From: DASPJR01 sp035628505
GTDB taxonomy: Bacteria > Planctomycetota > SZUA-567 > H5-PLA8
Assembly (NCBI GenBank): GCA_035628505.1
Contig: DASPJR010000118.1
Coordinates: 21,688 to 85,687 of the forward strand
DNA length: 64,000 nt
Direction: 5' to 3'
Under the pieces are notes generated by a model, which made no database searches, was not told the DNA's origin, and saw only the letters and a list, made by a program, of their open reading frames with translations. Both the position numbers and the translations under genes were made by a program. Within the stretch, counting starts at the first letter, position 1, and each line of letters starts with the position of its first letter. Below are positions 1 to 8,860 of this stretch, piece by piece.

Positions 1-2
1 AG

Positions 3-1802
3 GGCGGCATGCACGGAGTCAGCATCGCGCGGCCGGCGGGCGTACTCGGAAAGTTCAGGCATCTGCTCTGGGTCGCTCAGCCACCCAAAGCCGGCAGCAG
101 CAACGGCACGTATTTCTGCGAAGTGGATGTTTACAGCACCGACGACGCGCCGAAGTTTCCGGATCGGAGACTTCCCATCGATCAGGCCACCGTGATCGGC
201 CTGGCCGGAAAACCCGAGCGGGCGGAGCTCAAGAGTGTTGGCGATGAGACGGTGATCCTCGAGCTTGCCGCCGGACCGGCGCGGCAGGTGAAAGTGGTCA
301 TGTGGAACGGCGAAGCTGCGCAGGCGCAGAAGGTTGCGGCCGCGTGCGCTGCGTGGCCAGCAGGGAACGATCTGGCGACGCTGACGAAAGGCGGTCCGCG
401 GCGCTGGGACAAGACGCTTGAAACGAAAGGAAAAATGGCGGCGGACAATGCAGCCTATGTCGTCGACACGATCGTGATGCCTGACAGCAATCCCTGGAAC
501 GCATGGTTCCGGCCGGGCGCATTCGACTTCTTCAGCGATGGCACGAGCGCCGCCGTCTCTAACTGGAGCGGCGACGTGTGGGTGGTTAAAGGCATCGATG
601 AAAAGCTCGAGAAGCTATCGTGGCAGCGAGTCGCCACTGGTTTCTACAATCCGCTCGGTCTGAAAATCGTGAACGACCAGATTTATGTGCTCGGCCGCGA
701 CCAGATTACGCGGGTGCATGATCTTAATGGCGACGGCGAAGCGGACTTCTACGAGAACTTCAACAACGATGTGGCTGCGACCTGGAATTTTCACGAGTTC
801 GCTTTCGATCTGCAGACCGACGCTGAAGGAAATTTTTACTATGCCAAAGGCGGCCCGGTGCGTTCTGGCGGGCGCGGCTTTGAGCGAATTGCCGCGCATC
901 ATGGATGCGTGCTGAAGGTTTCAAAAGACGGCGCAACGCTCGAGCGTGTTGTCACAGGACTCCGCGCGCCGAATGGAATCGCCATCGGTCCCGGCGGAGA
1001 AATCACGACTGGCGAAAACGAAGGCACGTGGGTTCCCGCCTGCAAAATCAACTGGCTCAAACCTGGCGGGTTCTCGGGCGTCGTCGACACGGCGCACCGG
1101 CCGGAGAAGCCCACGACGTACGATCCGCCGCTGTGCTGGCTGCCGCGCGAAGTCGACAACTCCGGCGGCGGGCAGGCGTGGGTGACATCCGACAAGTGGG
1201 GTCCATTCAAGGGCGAAGTGCTGCATCTTTCATATGGCACATGCTCTCTGTACAAGGTTTTGAAACAGGATCTGGGCAGCGTTATCCAGGGCGGGGTGGT
1301 GCGCATTCCGGTGACGTTCGATTCAGGCGTCATGCGCATGCGCTTTAACGCGCGCGATGGCCAGCTTTATGTCGCCGGCCTGAAAGGCTGGCAGACCACG
1401 GCGGGCAAAGACGGATGCTTCCAGCGCGTGCGTTACACAGGCAAGCCGGTAAATATGGCCAGCGATCTGGAGATTCGTAAAGACGAGATTTGGATTCTCT
1501 TCACCGATGCTCTGGATAAAACGGAGGCCGCCATTGCCGACAATTATTCAGTCGAGCAGTGGAATTATATCTGGTCAGAAGCGTATGGTTCGGCCGATTA
1601 TTCCGTTTCAAATCCGAAGCAGAAAAAGCGAGACACGCTGGCGGTGAAGGCGGTGGAAGTTTCGGCCAATGGCAAAGCCGTTCGGCTCGTTGTTCCCGGT
1701 CTTCAGCCCGTGATGCAGATGAAGATCAAGTACAAGCTGAATGCCGCCGATGGTTCGCGGATCTCGCAGGAGATCAGCAACACCATTCACAAAATTCCGT
1801 AA
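3..1802 (+). CDS. DUF6797 / sugar-dehydrogenase-like beta-propeller protein (5' end missing)
   Basis: The frame is open to the left edge, so the N-terminus lies outside the window; the first in-window ATG is at 9. The visible 597 residues show no signal peptide. They contain beta-propeller blades of the soluble glucose/sorbosone dehydrogenase type, with repeated calcium-loop-like segments (DLNGDGEADFYENF near residue 240) and the GLRAPNGIAIGPGGEITTGE stretch near 320. This layout matches secreted PVC-group proteins annotated DUF6797, often linked to c-type cytochrome domains; no CxxCH heme motif is present here. The stop lies five bases from the convergent nirD stop, so the gene is not part of the nitrate cluster. 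Substrate is unknown. Family assignment is recognition by eye. Confidence 0.72.
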   Translation, partial: GGMHGVSIARPAGVLGKFRHLLWVAQPPKAGSSNGTYFCEVDVYSTDDAPKFPDRRLPIDQATVIGLAGKPERAELKSVGDETVILELAAGPARQVKVVMWNGEAAQAQKVAAACAAWPAGNDLATLTKGGPRRWDKTLETKGKMAADNAAYVVDTIVMPDSNPWNAWFRPGAFDFFSDGTSAAVSNWSGDVWVVKGIDEKLEKLSWQRVATGFYNPLGLKIVNDQIYVLGRDQITRVHDLNGDGEADFYENFNNDVAATWNFHEFAFDLQTDAEGNFYYAKGGPVRSGGRGFERIAAHHGCVLKVSKDGATLERVVTGLRAPNGIAIGPGGEITTGENEGTWVPACKINWLKPGGFSGVVDTAHRPEKPTTYDPPLCWLPREVDNSGGGQAWVTSDKWGPFKGEVLHLSYGTCSLYKVLKQDLGSVIQGGVVRIPVTFDSGVMRMRFNARDGQLYVAGLKGWQTTAGKDGCFQRVRYTGKPVNMASDLEIRKDEIWILFTDALDKTEAAIADNYSVEQWNYIWSEAYGSADYSVSNPKQKKRDTLAVKAVEVSANGKAVRLVVPGLQPVMQMKIKYKLNAADGSRISQEISNTIHKIP

Positions 1803-1807
1803 CGAGT

Positions 1808-2185
1808 TTACGCGTGGCGCGCGGCGCATTCAGGTTCAGGCGCCGCCGCATCGCCGGTCGGGAAGCTCAGCAGGATTTCGCCGTTAAAAACCCGCACGGC
1901 GTATGTTTTCAGGCACTCACGCGGTTCGCCGCCCTTTCCGGATGACAGGTCGAACTTGTGCGAGTGCAGCGGGCAAACGACTTTACCGTCGCCGCTGATG
2001 CCTTCGGAGAGCGGCCCGTTTTTGTGCGGGCAGCGGTTCTGAACGGCGAAGATGCGCCCATCGCGCTGCCGGAAGATTGCGATCTCCTCGCCGCACACGA
2101 CGAAACAGTGCCCGATGCCGTCTGAGAGTTTCTCGGCGCTTCCGAGATTGAACGTGAGTGGGCGGACTTCATCCTGATTAGCCAT
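1808..2185 (-). CDS. nirD: Nitrite reductase small subunit NirD (Rieske 2Fe-2S)
   Basis: A 125-residue Rieske protein with both cluster-binding motifs, CPH near residue 49 and CPLH near residue 68, as in the small subunit of assimilatory NADH nitrite reductase. The frame stays open upstream into nirB, but the ATG at 2185 starts a full-length NirD (MANQDEVRPL) and overlaps the nirB TAA stop by eight bases, which implies translational coupling. It is the last gene of the nitrate operon. Its role is to complete the NirB enzyme that reduces nitrite to ammonium in the cytoplasm. Rieske NirD is common in Gram-negative bacteria. The C-terminus is slightly longer than usual and Ala/Pro-rich. Confidence 0.93.
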   Translation of the reverse strand: MANQDEVRPLTFNLGSAEKLSDGIGHCFVVCGEEIAIFRQRDGRIFAVQNRCPHKNGPLSEGISGDGKVVCPLHSHKFDLSSGKGGEPRECLKTYAVRVFNGEILLSFPTGDAAAPEPECAARHA

Positions 2186-4688
2186 TGCTCTCTGCAACCT
2201 CCAGTATTGCGGCCAGTTCCGGTCCGCTGAATTGAGTGGGGTACGCGGGCAGTTCCGCTTCTTTCCAGGGGTCCTTGTACGCATCAACCGCTTTCTGAAT
2301 CTCCGCATCCAGCCGCGCGCAGATGCCCTCGCTGTCATCGACCAGGATGGCGCGCAGCTTGTCGATGCCGAGGCGCTCGACGAATCCATAGGTTCGTTCC
2401 AGGTACCGCGCATGCTCGCGGTAATACTGCATGAAGCGGCCCATGTACTTCAGCACGTCGTCATGCGTCTTAACGGTGCAGAGCAGGTCGCCCTTGCGCA
2501 CGCTCGCGCCCGCCGCGCCGCCGAGGTAAATCTCCCACAAGCCGCCCTCGATGGCGACGGCGCCGAGATCTTTCACGTAAGCTTCGGAACAGTTACGTGG
2601 GCAGCCCGCCGTGGCCAGTTTCATCTTGTGCGGCGATTCAATTCCCTGGAAACGGCGCTCAATCTTCTGCGCCAGCGCAATCGAGTCGCCCACGCCATAG
2701 CGGCAGAAGTCTGTTCCGACGCAGCTCTTGCAGGTGCGGAATGATTTCGTATAGGCATGCCCGCTGGGCATGCCCAGCTCCTGCCACATGCCGGGCAGAT
2801 CTTCCTTCTTGACGCCAAGCAAATCGATGCGCTGGCCGCCGGTGATCTTCACCATCGGCACCTTGTATTTTATCGCCACGTCGGCGATGCGGCGCAGCTC
2901 TTCGGGAGACGTCACGCCACCGTAGATGCGCGGAATGACACTGAACGTGCCGTCCTTCTGAATATTGGCGTGCACGCGATCATTGATGAAGCGCGCATCG
3001 CGCTCATCGATGTACTCATCAGGCCACAGCGATTTGAGCAGCGAGGCGAGCCCGGCTTTGCTGGCGGGACATTCCTTGCCGCCGGCGAGTGCATCGAAAA
3101 CGGCGCTGACTGAGCGCAGGTTGCGGCGCTTGATCTCGGCGACGAGCTGTGATTTTTCGAGCGGCACGCCGGGAACGTAATAATTTTCGCTAGGATCAGC
3201 TTCGGCATCACCCTTGTATGCTTCAATCAGCTGCGCAACCATGCCCTTACAGGACTGGCAGCCCGTTCCCGCTTTGGTGCAGGCGCCGACCTTTGAAACG
3301 CTGTTGCAGCCCGAGCGCACGGCATCGACGATCTGTTTTTTGCTCACACCATTGCAGTTACAGATCTGAACGTTGTCGGGCATGCTGACCAGGTTGACCA
3401 TCGACACGCCGGCGGGCTCTTCGCCAAAAAGCATGTCCGCGCGCCGTTCGGGAACTTTTGCACCCGAGAAGAACATCTGCATCAGCATGCTGGCGGCGTC
3501 CGCTTCTCCGAGCAGGATCGCGCCCGCGAGCTTCTCGTCGCGGATGATCAGTTTCTTGTAGACGCCGCGCTTGGGCTCGCGGTACACGACGACTTCATCG
3601 GTCGGAGCAGCCGGCTTGGTGTCGCCCATCGACGCCAGCTCGCAGCCCATCACTTTCAGCTTGGTGCCCAGCTTGGACCCCTGGTACGCGGCAGAAACAT
3701 TTTTATTGGTGAGCACATCGGCGAGCACGTTGGCCATCTCCCAGATGGGATCGACGAGGCCGTAGATTTTTCCGCGGTGCTGCACGCATTCGCCAAGGGC
3801 GAAAATTTCCGGATCGTTCGTGCGCATCTGATCGTCGACGACGATGGCTTTGTCGACAGTGAGACCGGATACGGATGCGATCTCGGTAATCGGGCGGATG
3901 CCGGCGCTGACGACGACCATGTCCGTGTCCAGCGTCGTGCCGTCTTTGAACAGAAGCCGCGTGATCCGGCCTTCGACGGTCTCGATTTTTGTGGTGATCT
4001 TTTCGAGCAGGACTTTGACGCCCATGCCTTCCATCGTGCTCTTCAGCATCTGCCCCGATTCGGGATCGAGCTGCGCGATCATCAGCTGCGGCGCGGCTTC
4101 GAGCACTGTCACTTCGACGCCGTGCGTCAGCAGGCCGCGAGCGGCTTCCAGGCCCAGCAGGCCTCCTCCGATAACGGCAGCTTTTTTGCATTCTTTGGCA
4201 TACTCGGCGATGCGTTCGCAGTCATCGACCGTGCGGAACATGAAAGTTCCCGCGCCGCCGAATCCTTCCATGGGCGGAACGAAAGGCCGCGAGCCGGTCG
4301 CGATGATCACGCGATCGTAGCCTTCCTCGATGGTCTTCTCTTCGAACGCGCTGTCCGGGCTGAGCGTGTAGGCCGAGGCTTCTTTTTTCATCGGTTTGCC
4401 GATGACGACCTTGCGTTCGCGGTCGATTTTCACTGCCTTGATGCCGGCGTGCAGCGTGATGCGGTTTTCCCAGTACCACGAGAGCGGGTTAATGAAGATT
4501 TCGGAGGCACTCTGGCTCCCGTTGAGCACGTTGCTGAGGAGAATGCGGTTGTAGTTTCCGTACGGCTCGGCTCCGAACATGGCGATGTCATAGGCTTCGG
4601 GGTCGCGCTTCAGAATCTCTTCGACCACGCGCGCGCCGGCCATTCCATTGCCGATGACAACCAGCTTCTGTCTGCATTTTTTAATCAT
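2178..4688 (-). CDS. nirB: Assimilatory nitrite reductase large subunit NirB
   Basis: The 836-residue protein has the expected length and order for NirB. An N-terminal FAD/NAD(P)H disulfide-reductase-like module (GNGMAG at about 13-18, a second nucleotide motif GGGLLGLEAARG near 175) is followed by a BFD-type 2Fe-2S region (CNC near 443, TGCQSC near 475), then ferredoxin-like and siroheme/4Fe-4S domains with CVGTDFC (CX5C, near 652) and CPRNC (CX3C, near 694). It reduces nitrite to ammonium with NAD(P)H electrons in the cytoplasm, together with NirD. The ATG overlaps the nasA stop by eight bases (ATGATTAA) and has a strong GGGAGG ribosome site inside nasA. All cofactor ligands I looked for are present. 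Confidence 0.96.
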   Translation of the reverse strand: MIKKCRQKLVVIGNGMAGARVVEEILKRDPEAYDIAMFGAEPYGNYNRILLSNVLNGSQSASEIFINPLSWYWENRITLHAGIKAVKIDRERKVVIGKPMKKEASAYTLSPDSAFEEKTIEEGYDRVIIATGSRPFVPPMEGFGGAGTFMFRTVDDCERIAEYAKECKKAAVIGGGLLGLEAARGLLTHGVEVTVLEAAPQLMIAQLDPESGQMLKSTMEGMGVKVLLEKITTKIETVEGRITRLLFKDGTTLDTDMVVVSAGIRPITEIASVSGLTVDKAIVVDDQMRTNDPEIFALGECVQHRGKIYGLVDPIWEMANVLADVLTNKNVSAAYQGSKLGTKLKVMGCELASMGDTKPAAPTDEVVVYREPKRGVYKKLIIRDEKLAGAILLGEADAASMLMQMFFSGAKVPERRADMLFGEEPAGVSMVNLVSMPDNVQICNCNGVSKKQIVDAVRSGCNSVSKVGACTKAGTGCQSCKGMVAQLIEAYKGDAEADPSENYYVPGVPLEKSQLVAEIKRRNLRSVSAVFDALAGGKECPASKAGLASLLKSLWPDEYIDERDARFINDRVHANIQKDGTFSVIPRIYGGVTSPEELRRIADVAIKYKVPMVKITGGQRIDLLGVKKEDLPGMWQELGMPSGHAYTKSFRTCKSCVGTDFCRYGVGDSIALAQKIERRFQGIESPHKMKLATAGCPRNCSEAYVKDLGAVAIEGGLWEIYLGGAAGASVRKGDLLCTVKTHDDVLKYMGRFMQYYREHARYLERTYGFVERLGIDKLRAILVDDSEGICARLDAEIQKAVDAYKDPWKEAELPAYPTQFSGPELAAILEVAESNG

Positions 4689-6969
4689 GTTGCCCTCCCG
4701 TGGCTTCCTGGACGAAGTGAATCTGCTCTGAATGCAGCGCCCTGATGCGGACGGCGCAGGCCTTGTATGAAGGCTGGCGCGAATACGGATCGACGCTGCA
4801 ATGCGTCAACTGATTGACCGTGGCGTAATGCATCGGAACGAAGAGCTGCCCGCGTTGAATGGTTGCGGAGACGTACGCCGACGCCTCGACCGAACCGCGC
4901 CGCGATTCGATGCAGACCGGCTGACCGTGCTGAATTTTCAGTTCGAAGGCATCGAGCGGATGAATTTCAACATACACGCTCTGCGGCGCGAGCTTGCGCA
5001 GCACCGCCGACTTTCCCGTGCGCGTCTGCGTGTGCCACTGCGCCACGCTGCCGCGACCAGTGAGCAGGCAGAACGGATACTGTGCGTCGGGCGGCTCGGG
5101 CATCTGGCGTGGTGCTTCGAAAAGAAATTTCGCGCGGCCGTCTGCGTGGAAGAAGCGTCCGTCTTCGAACAGCCTTCGCTCCTGGATCGGCGTCGGCGGA
5201 TCGTCGTCGCTCCTCGGGAGTGCTCCGGCCGGCAGTGGCCACTGAATTCCGCCGCAGGCATCCAGGTGGGCGTAATCGGCGATGCCGGTGATATCGCAGG
5301 GCTGCCCAGCTGAGAGCTTTTTCATGATCTGAAAAATGGCTTCGGGGCTGCTGAACTCCTGGAACATCTCGGCGCAGCCCCACTGCGCGGCGATGAGCTT
5401 GAAGATGTAAAAATCAGCCAGAGCTTGCCCGGGTGCGCGCGCAACTTTCTTGATGAGGCCGATGCGCCGTTCGGAATTAATGAACGTTCCTTCTTTTTCG
5501 CCCCAGCCGGCCGCCGGCAGAATCAAATCAGCCTGCGCCGCCGTTTCGGTCGTGAAGTACATGTCCTGGACGACGAGGAAGTCGAGCTTTTTTCTGGCTT
5601 CGCTGAAGCGCTGTTGATGAATCCACGAATGCGCGGAGTTCGTGGCGATGATCCAGAGACCTTTGATCTTCCCGGCTTCCATGCCGTCGATAATCTGGTC
5701 GTAGGCGAGACTGTTCTGCGCCGGAATGCAGGCTGGATCGATTTTAAGAATCTCGGCGACGGCCTGGCGATGCGCGGCATTCAGGAAATCACGGCCGCCG
5801 AGCAGACCCGTGGTATTGCTGAACAGCCGCGAGCCCATCGCGTTGCACTGGCCGGTAATCGAGTTGGCACCGGTTCCGGGCCGGCCGATGTTTCCGGTCA
5901 TCAGCGCAAGATTGATGATGCTCTGCGCGAGCCGCACACCTTCGTAGCTCTGGTTGACACCCATGGTCCACCAGAAAGACACGCGCTTGCCATCGTGAAT
6001 CGTCTGCGCCAGACGCTGGAGCATCTCCTCGCTGATGCCCGTCTTTTCCGCCGTCATTGCGGGCGAAAAGTCGCGCAGGAATACTTCGAGCGCTTCGAAT
6101 CCGCTGGTGTGAGCGTCGATGAACTCGCGCTTGATCCAGCCCTTGCTGATCAGGATGTTTGCAAGGCCGTAGAATAACGTCAGGTCCGATTTAGGCTGCA
6201 GCGCCACATGCTGTGTCGCGGCGGCCGCTGTTTCTGTGCGGCGCGGATCAACGACGATGATATGCGGATTATTTTTGTTGCGCAGCACGCGTTCCCAGAG
6301 AATGGGATGCGCAATGCAGAGATTGGATCCAATCAGGAAGATGACGTCGGATTCTTCGAAATCGCGGTAGGTGAACGGCGGCGAATCAAAACCAAAGGAC
6401 TGCTTGTACGCCGTCACGGAGGTGGCCATGCACTGACGCGTGTTGCCGTCCCCGTGCAGGATCCCCATGCCGAATTTCGCCAGCGCACCGAGAAAGAGAA
6501 GTTCCTCAGTGGGAATCTGCCCCGTGCCAATCCACGCGAGGGAATCCGGCCCGTGGCGTTTCTGAATGTCTTTGAAGCGCGAGCAGAAAACATCGAGTGC
6601 CGCCGGCCAATCGACAGGTTGCAACTGTCCGGAAGCATCGCGCAGGTACGGCGTCGTCGCGCGGTCGTTCGACCTGAGAACCTCCAGTGCCTCCCAGCCC
6701 TTTGGGCACGCCATGCCTAGATTGACCGGGTACTCGGTTGATGGCGTCAGCGAGATCGCCTCGCCGTCGCGGAGGTGAATCGTGAGCCCGCAGCCGGTTG
6801 AGCAATAGCCGCAGGTCATCTCGGTCGTACCGTTGGGCTTGCTTTTTTCCGGCACCTGTCCCAGACCAAAACCGCCGGGCGTGAGGAGAAGTTCGCGCGT
6901 GAGCTGGCCGTCGCGCTGGCGCAGCATGTGGCGCAAGGCCGCGCCCAGACCTTCGTGCGGCACGCGCAT
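4681..6969 (-). CDS. nasA: Assimilatory nitrate reductase catalytic subunit (NasA/NarB type)
   Basis: A 762-residue molybdopterin oxidoreductase. The N-terminal 4Fe-4S motif CGYCSTGC begins near residue 53 and its fourth cysteine is in ACPKGW. The presumed molybdenum-ligand cysteine is in NTRQCMATSV, and the C-terminal half carries the bis-MGD-binding region typical of NasA (DPYSRQPSYKACAVRI near 735). It reduces nitrate to nitrite in the cytoplasm; no Tat signal is visible. The ATG shares one base with the stop of the upstream membrane subunit (TGATG); a GTG one codon earlier is an alternative. There is no C-terminal BFD or flavodoxin extension, so electrons must come from a partner, probably the adjacent iron-sulfur/membrane protein. 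Confidence 0.95.
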   Translation of the reverse strand: MRVPHEGLGAALRHMLRQRDGQLTRELLLTPGGFGLGQVPEKSKPNGTTEMTCGYCSTGCGLTIHLRDGEAISLTPSTEYPVNLGMACPKGWEALEVLRSNDRATTPYLRDASGQLQPVDWPAALDVFCSRFKDIQKRHGPDSLAWIGTGQIPTEELLFLGALAKFGMGILHGDGNTRQCMATSVTAYKQSFGFDSPPFTYRDFEESDVIFLIGSNLCIAHPILWERVLRNKNNPHIIVVDPRRTETAAAATQHVALQPKSDLTLFYGLANILISKGWIKREFIDAHTSGFEALEVFLRDFSPAMTAEKTGISEEMLQRLAQTIHDGKRVSFWWTMGVNQSYEGVRLAQSIINLALMTGNIGRPGTGANSITGQCNAMGSRLFSNTTGLLGGRDFLNAAHRQAVAEILKIDPACIPAQNSLAYDQIIDGMEAGKIKGLWIIATNSAHSWIHQQRFSEARKKLDFLVVQDMYFTTETAAQADLILPAAGWGEKEGTFINSERRIGLIKKVARAPGQALADFYIFKLIAAQWGCAEMFQEFSSPEAIFQIMKKLSAGQPCDITGIADYAHLDACGGIQWPLPAGALPRSDDDPPTPIQERRLFEDGRFFHADGRAKFLFEAPRQMPEPPDAQYPFCLLTGRGSVAQWHTQTRTGKSAVLRKLAPQSVYVEIHPLDAFELKIQHGQPVCIESRRGSVEASAYVSATIQRGQLFVPMHYATVNQLTHCSVDPYSRQPSYKACAVRIRALHSEQIHFVQEATGGQHD

Positions 6970-8639
6970 CACAGCAGGCCTCCAGGCATCTTCAATGCGA
7001 CGACCGCGCGGAAATACAGATAACGTTCCAGAAATTCACCGGTCAGCGCCGCCACAGCGAGAGCGGAAACCAGGGGCAACGCGAGCGAAGAGGTCATCTT
7101 TCCAGACAGCACAATCGGCAGTGCGCAGGCAGCGAAGCCACAGGCGAAGCGGAGGAGTGCTGCTGTGCGCGAATGCTGAGCGATGATGACGGCACTTTTC
7201 TTCAGCGGGGTAATTTGCGCGAGCTGCAGGTGCGAAAGAAGGCTGATTTCGATGATCATTTTAAGGAACGCCGATGCGCTGATCGTCAGCAGCAGCAGAT
7301 CCGCCGTGCTGTTCAAAACTTCGGCGGCCCCTGCGGCAATCAGGGTGGTAAACGTTGCGGTGCTTCCGAGCAGAACAGTCGTCAGCCCAAACTTCGACAC
7401 TGTGAGCGGTGCACTCCAGAAAACCCGGCGCGTATCGATGTAAATCATCATTGAACAGAAAACGCCAAGCAGCCCAAACACTGCGGCACTCACGCTAAGA
7501 GGCGTCAGCAGAGAGGCGCTCGCGCCGAGCGGCAGATACAGCGCCGAGACATACGCGGAGGCTGCGGCAAGAAACGCGCTAAAGGCGATGATCTCGCGGC
7601 TGAGCCACGAGGTTTTAAATCCGAGAAACGCGCGGAAGGCGTAGAGGGGCCGTCCCAGGTGCAACAGCGCGCAGTTGAGCCCAACTACGCCCGCCGCAAG
7701 AGCGGCTGCTGAGAGAATGCTGCGCGTGTCGTTCGCCGCCTGTCCCGTAAGAGACAGCAGCGCATCCCAGGTGAATGCACCGGCCGAAAGCTGCGTGAGC
7801 ACGAGCATGAAAACAAGCGGCAGGTGGCTGTGCTCGGGCGAGATGTGCCCGGCGTCGGAAGCGACCATCTTCGGATGAAGCTTCTTCTTCGCCACGTACT
7901 GCGTGGCAGGATGGGTGTAGTCCGCATCGGGCGCGGCCGGCAAAAAGCAATTCTTCGACGTCGCTTCGATAATTTTTTCAGTGTCGACGATCTTAATTTT
8001 GATCGCAGTGTTCGGGCAGGCCTGCACGCAAGCGGGCGCCTCGTTGGCTTCCAATCGGCCGCTGCACATATCGCATTTGCGGACGATGCCTCGCGACTGG
8101 CTGTATTTTGGCACATCGTATGGGCACTTCAGGATGCAGTACTGGCAGCCGATGCACTGGTCGTCAAGATGCTTGACGATGCCGGTCACTTCGTCTTTGT
8201 CGTAGGCCTTCACCGGGCAGCCATCCAGGCATGCAGGGTGGGCGCAATGATGGCACGCGGTGGTGACCATGTGAAACATCGGAAGGTTGGGCGTCTGCGT
8301 ATGGATCAGCCCGACTGAGCGCCAGGTTTCGTTCTCATCCAGGCCGTTCAGGCTATGGCAGGCGGTGACGCAGGCTTTGCAGCCGGTGCAGGCATCCAGG
8401 TCGACTTCGAAGGCATACTGCTGGCCGGGATCGGGCTTCGTGAGAGGGATCAGATCGCGGTAGTAACGCGCCTGAAGAGGCAGCGCGTGGTTTTCGTGTG
8501 ATTTAGCGAAACGCTCAACGGCCGTCAGGCGCTGCTGATCGCGCAGCAGATCTTCCAGCAGCGTAAACGCGGGTGCCTGGCTTTCGGGCTCCGCTGTATT
8601 TGTCTTCTCGAGAAGCGCTGAGTCGATCATGTCGTTCAT
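6969..8639 (-). CDS. Fused polyferredoxin (DmsB-like) and DmsC-like membrane anchor
   Basis: About 556 residues. The N-terminal third holds four 4Fe-4S motifs in the DmsB/NrfC pattern: CTGCKACVTAC, CHHCAHPACLDGC, CIGCQYCILKC and CDMC followed by CVQAC. The rest is a multi-helix membrane domain resembling the quinol-oxidising anchor DmsC, with roughly eight hydrophobic segments. Members of the DMSO reductase family normally encode these as separate subunits. Because it is stop-start coupled to nasA, I infer that it delivers quinol electrons to nitrate reductase. The start is uncertain: ATG at 8639, ATG at 8630, or TTG at 8687; none has a clear ribosome site, and two small hairpins lie in this region. 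Confidence 0.85.
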   Translation of the reverse strand: MNDMIDSALLEKTNTAEPESQAPAFTLLEDLLRDQQRLTAVERFAKSHENHALPLQARYYRDLIPLTKPDPGQQYAFEVDLDACTGCKACVTACHSLNGLDENETWRSVGLIHTQTPNLPMFHMVTTACHHCAHPACLDGCPVKAYDKDEVTGIVKHLDDQCIGCQYCILKCPYDVPKYSQSRGIVRKCDMCSGRLEANEAPACVQACPNTAIKIKIVDTEKIIEATSKNCFLPAAPDADYTHPATQYVAKKKLHPKMVASDAGHISPEHSHLPLVFMLVLTQLSAGAFTWDALLSLTGQAANDTRSILSAAALAAGVVGLNCALLHLGRPLYAFRAFLGFKTSWLSREIIAFSAFLAAASAYVSALYLPLGASASLLTPLSVSAAVFGLLGVFCSMMIYIDTRRVFWSAPLTVSKFGLTTVLLGSTATFTTLIAAGAAEVLNSTADLLLLTISASAFLKMIIEISLLSHLQLAQITPLKKSAVIIAQHSRTAALLRFACGFAACALPIVLSGKMTSSLALPLVSALAVAALTGEFLERYLYFRAVVALKMPGGLL

Positions 8640-8642
8640 CAA

Positions 8643-8706
8643 GGCACAAGCTGTGCCAGCGCCGCAGAAATGATTTCTTTTAAACAATGCGCTGTTTCAG
8701 ACAGCG
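8643..8706 (-). promoter_or_regulatory. Two small hairpins before the iron-sulfur/membrane subunit gene
   Basis: Perfect six-base arms GGCACA/TGTGCC with a three-base loop lie at 8643-8657, and perfect six-base arms CGCTGT/ACAGCG with a five-base loop lie at 8690-8706. They sit at and just upstream of the preferred ATG (8639). They could be a leader structure affecting translation, or chance. They do not match the six-base loops recognised by the antiterminator NasR. Confidence 0.3.
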
Positions 8707-8860
8707 TTGCGCAGTTTCCAACACCTGATCTGCTCGATTTACGCACTTTCTGCTGCGATCGATGGGAGTTTGAGCAGCAGGGTCGTCGCCGCTGCTGCTG
8801 AAGATTGAACGAGGGCAGTGTTGAACTTTGAGCGCTCTGGCGAAGATGAAGTGAGAGGCT

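Noticed and set aside
3777..4745. A 322-codon plus-strand frame opposite nirB
   Set aside because: Shadow of nirB, which carries all expected cofactor motifs.
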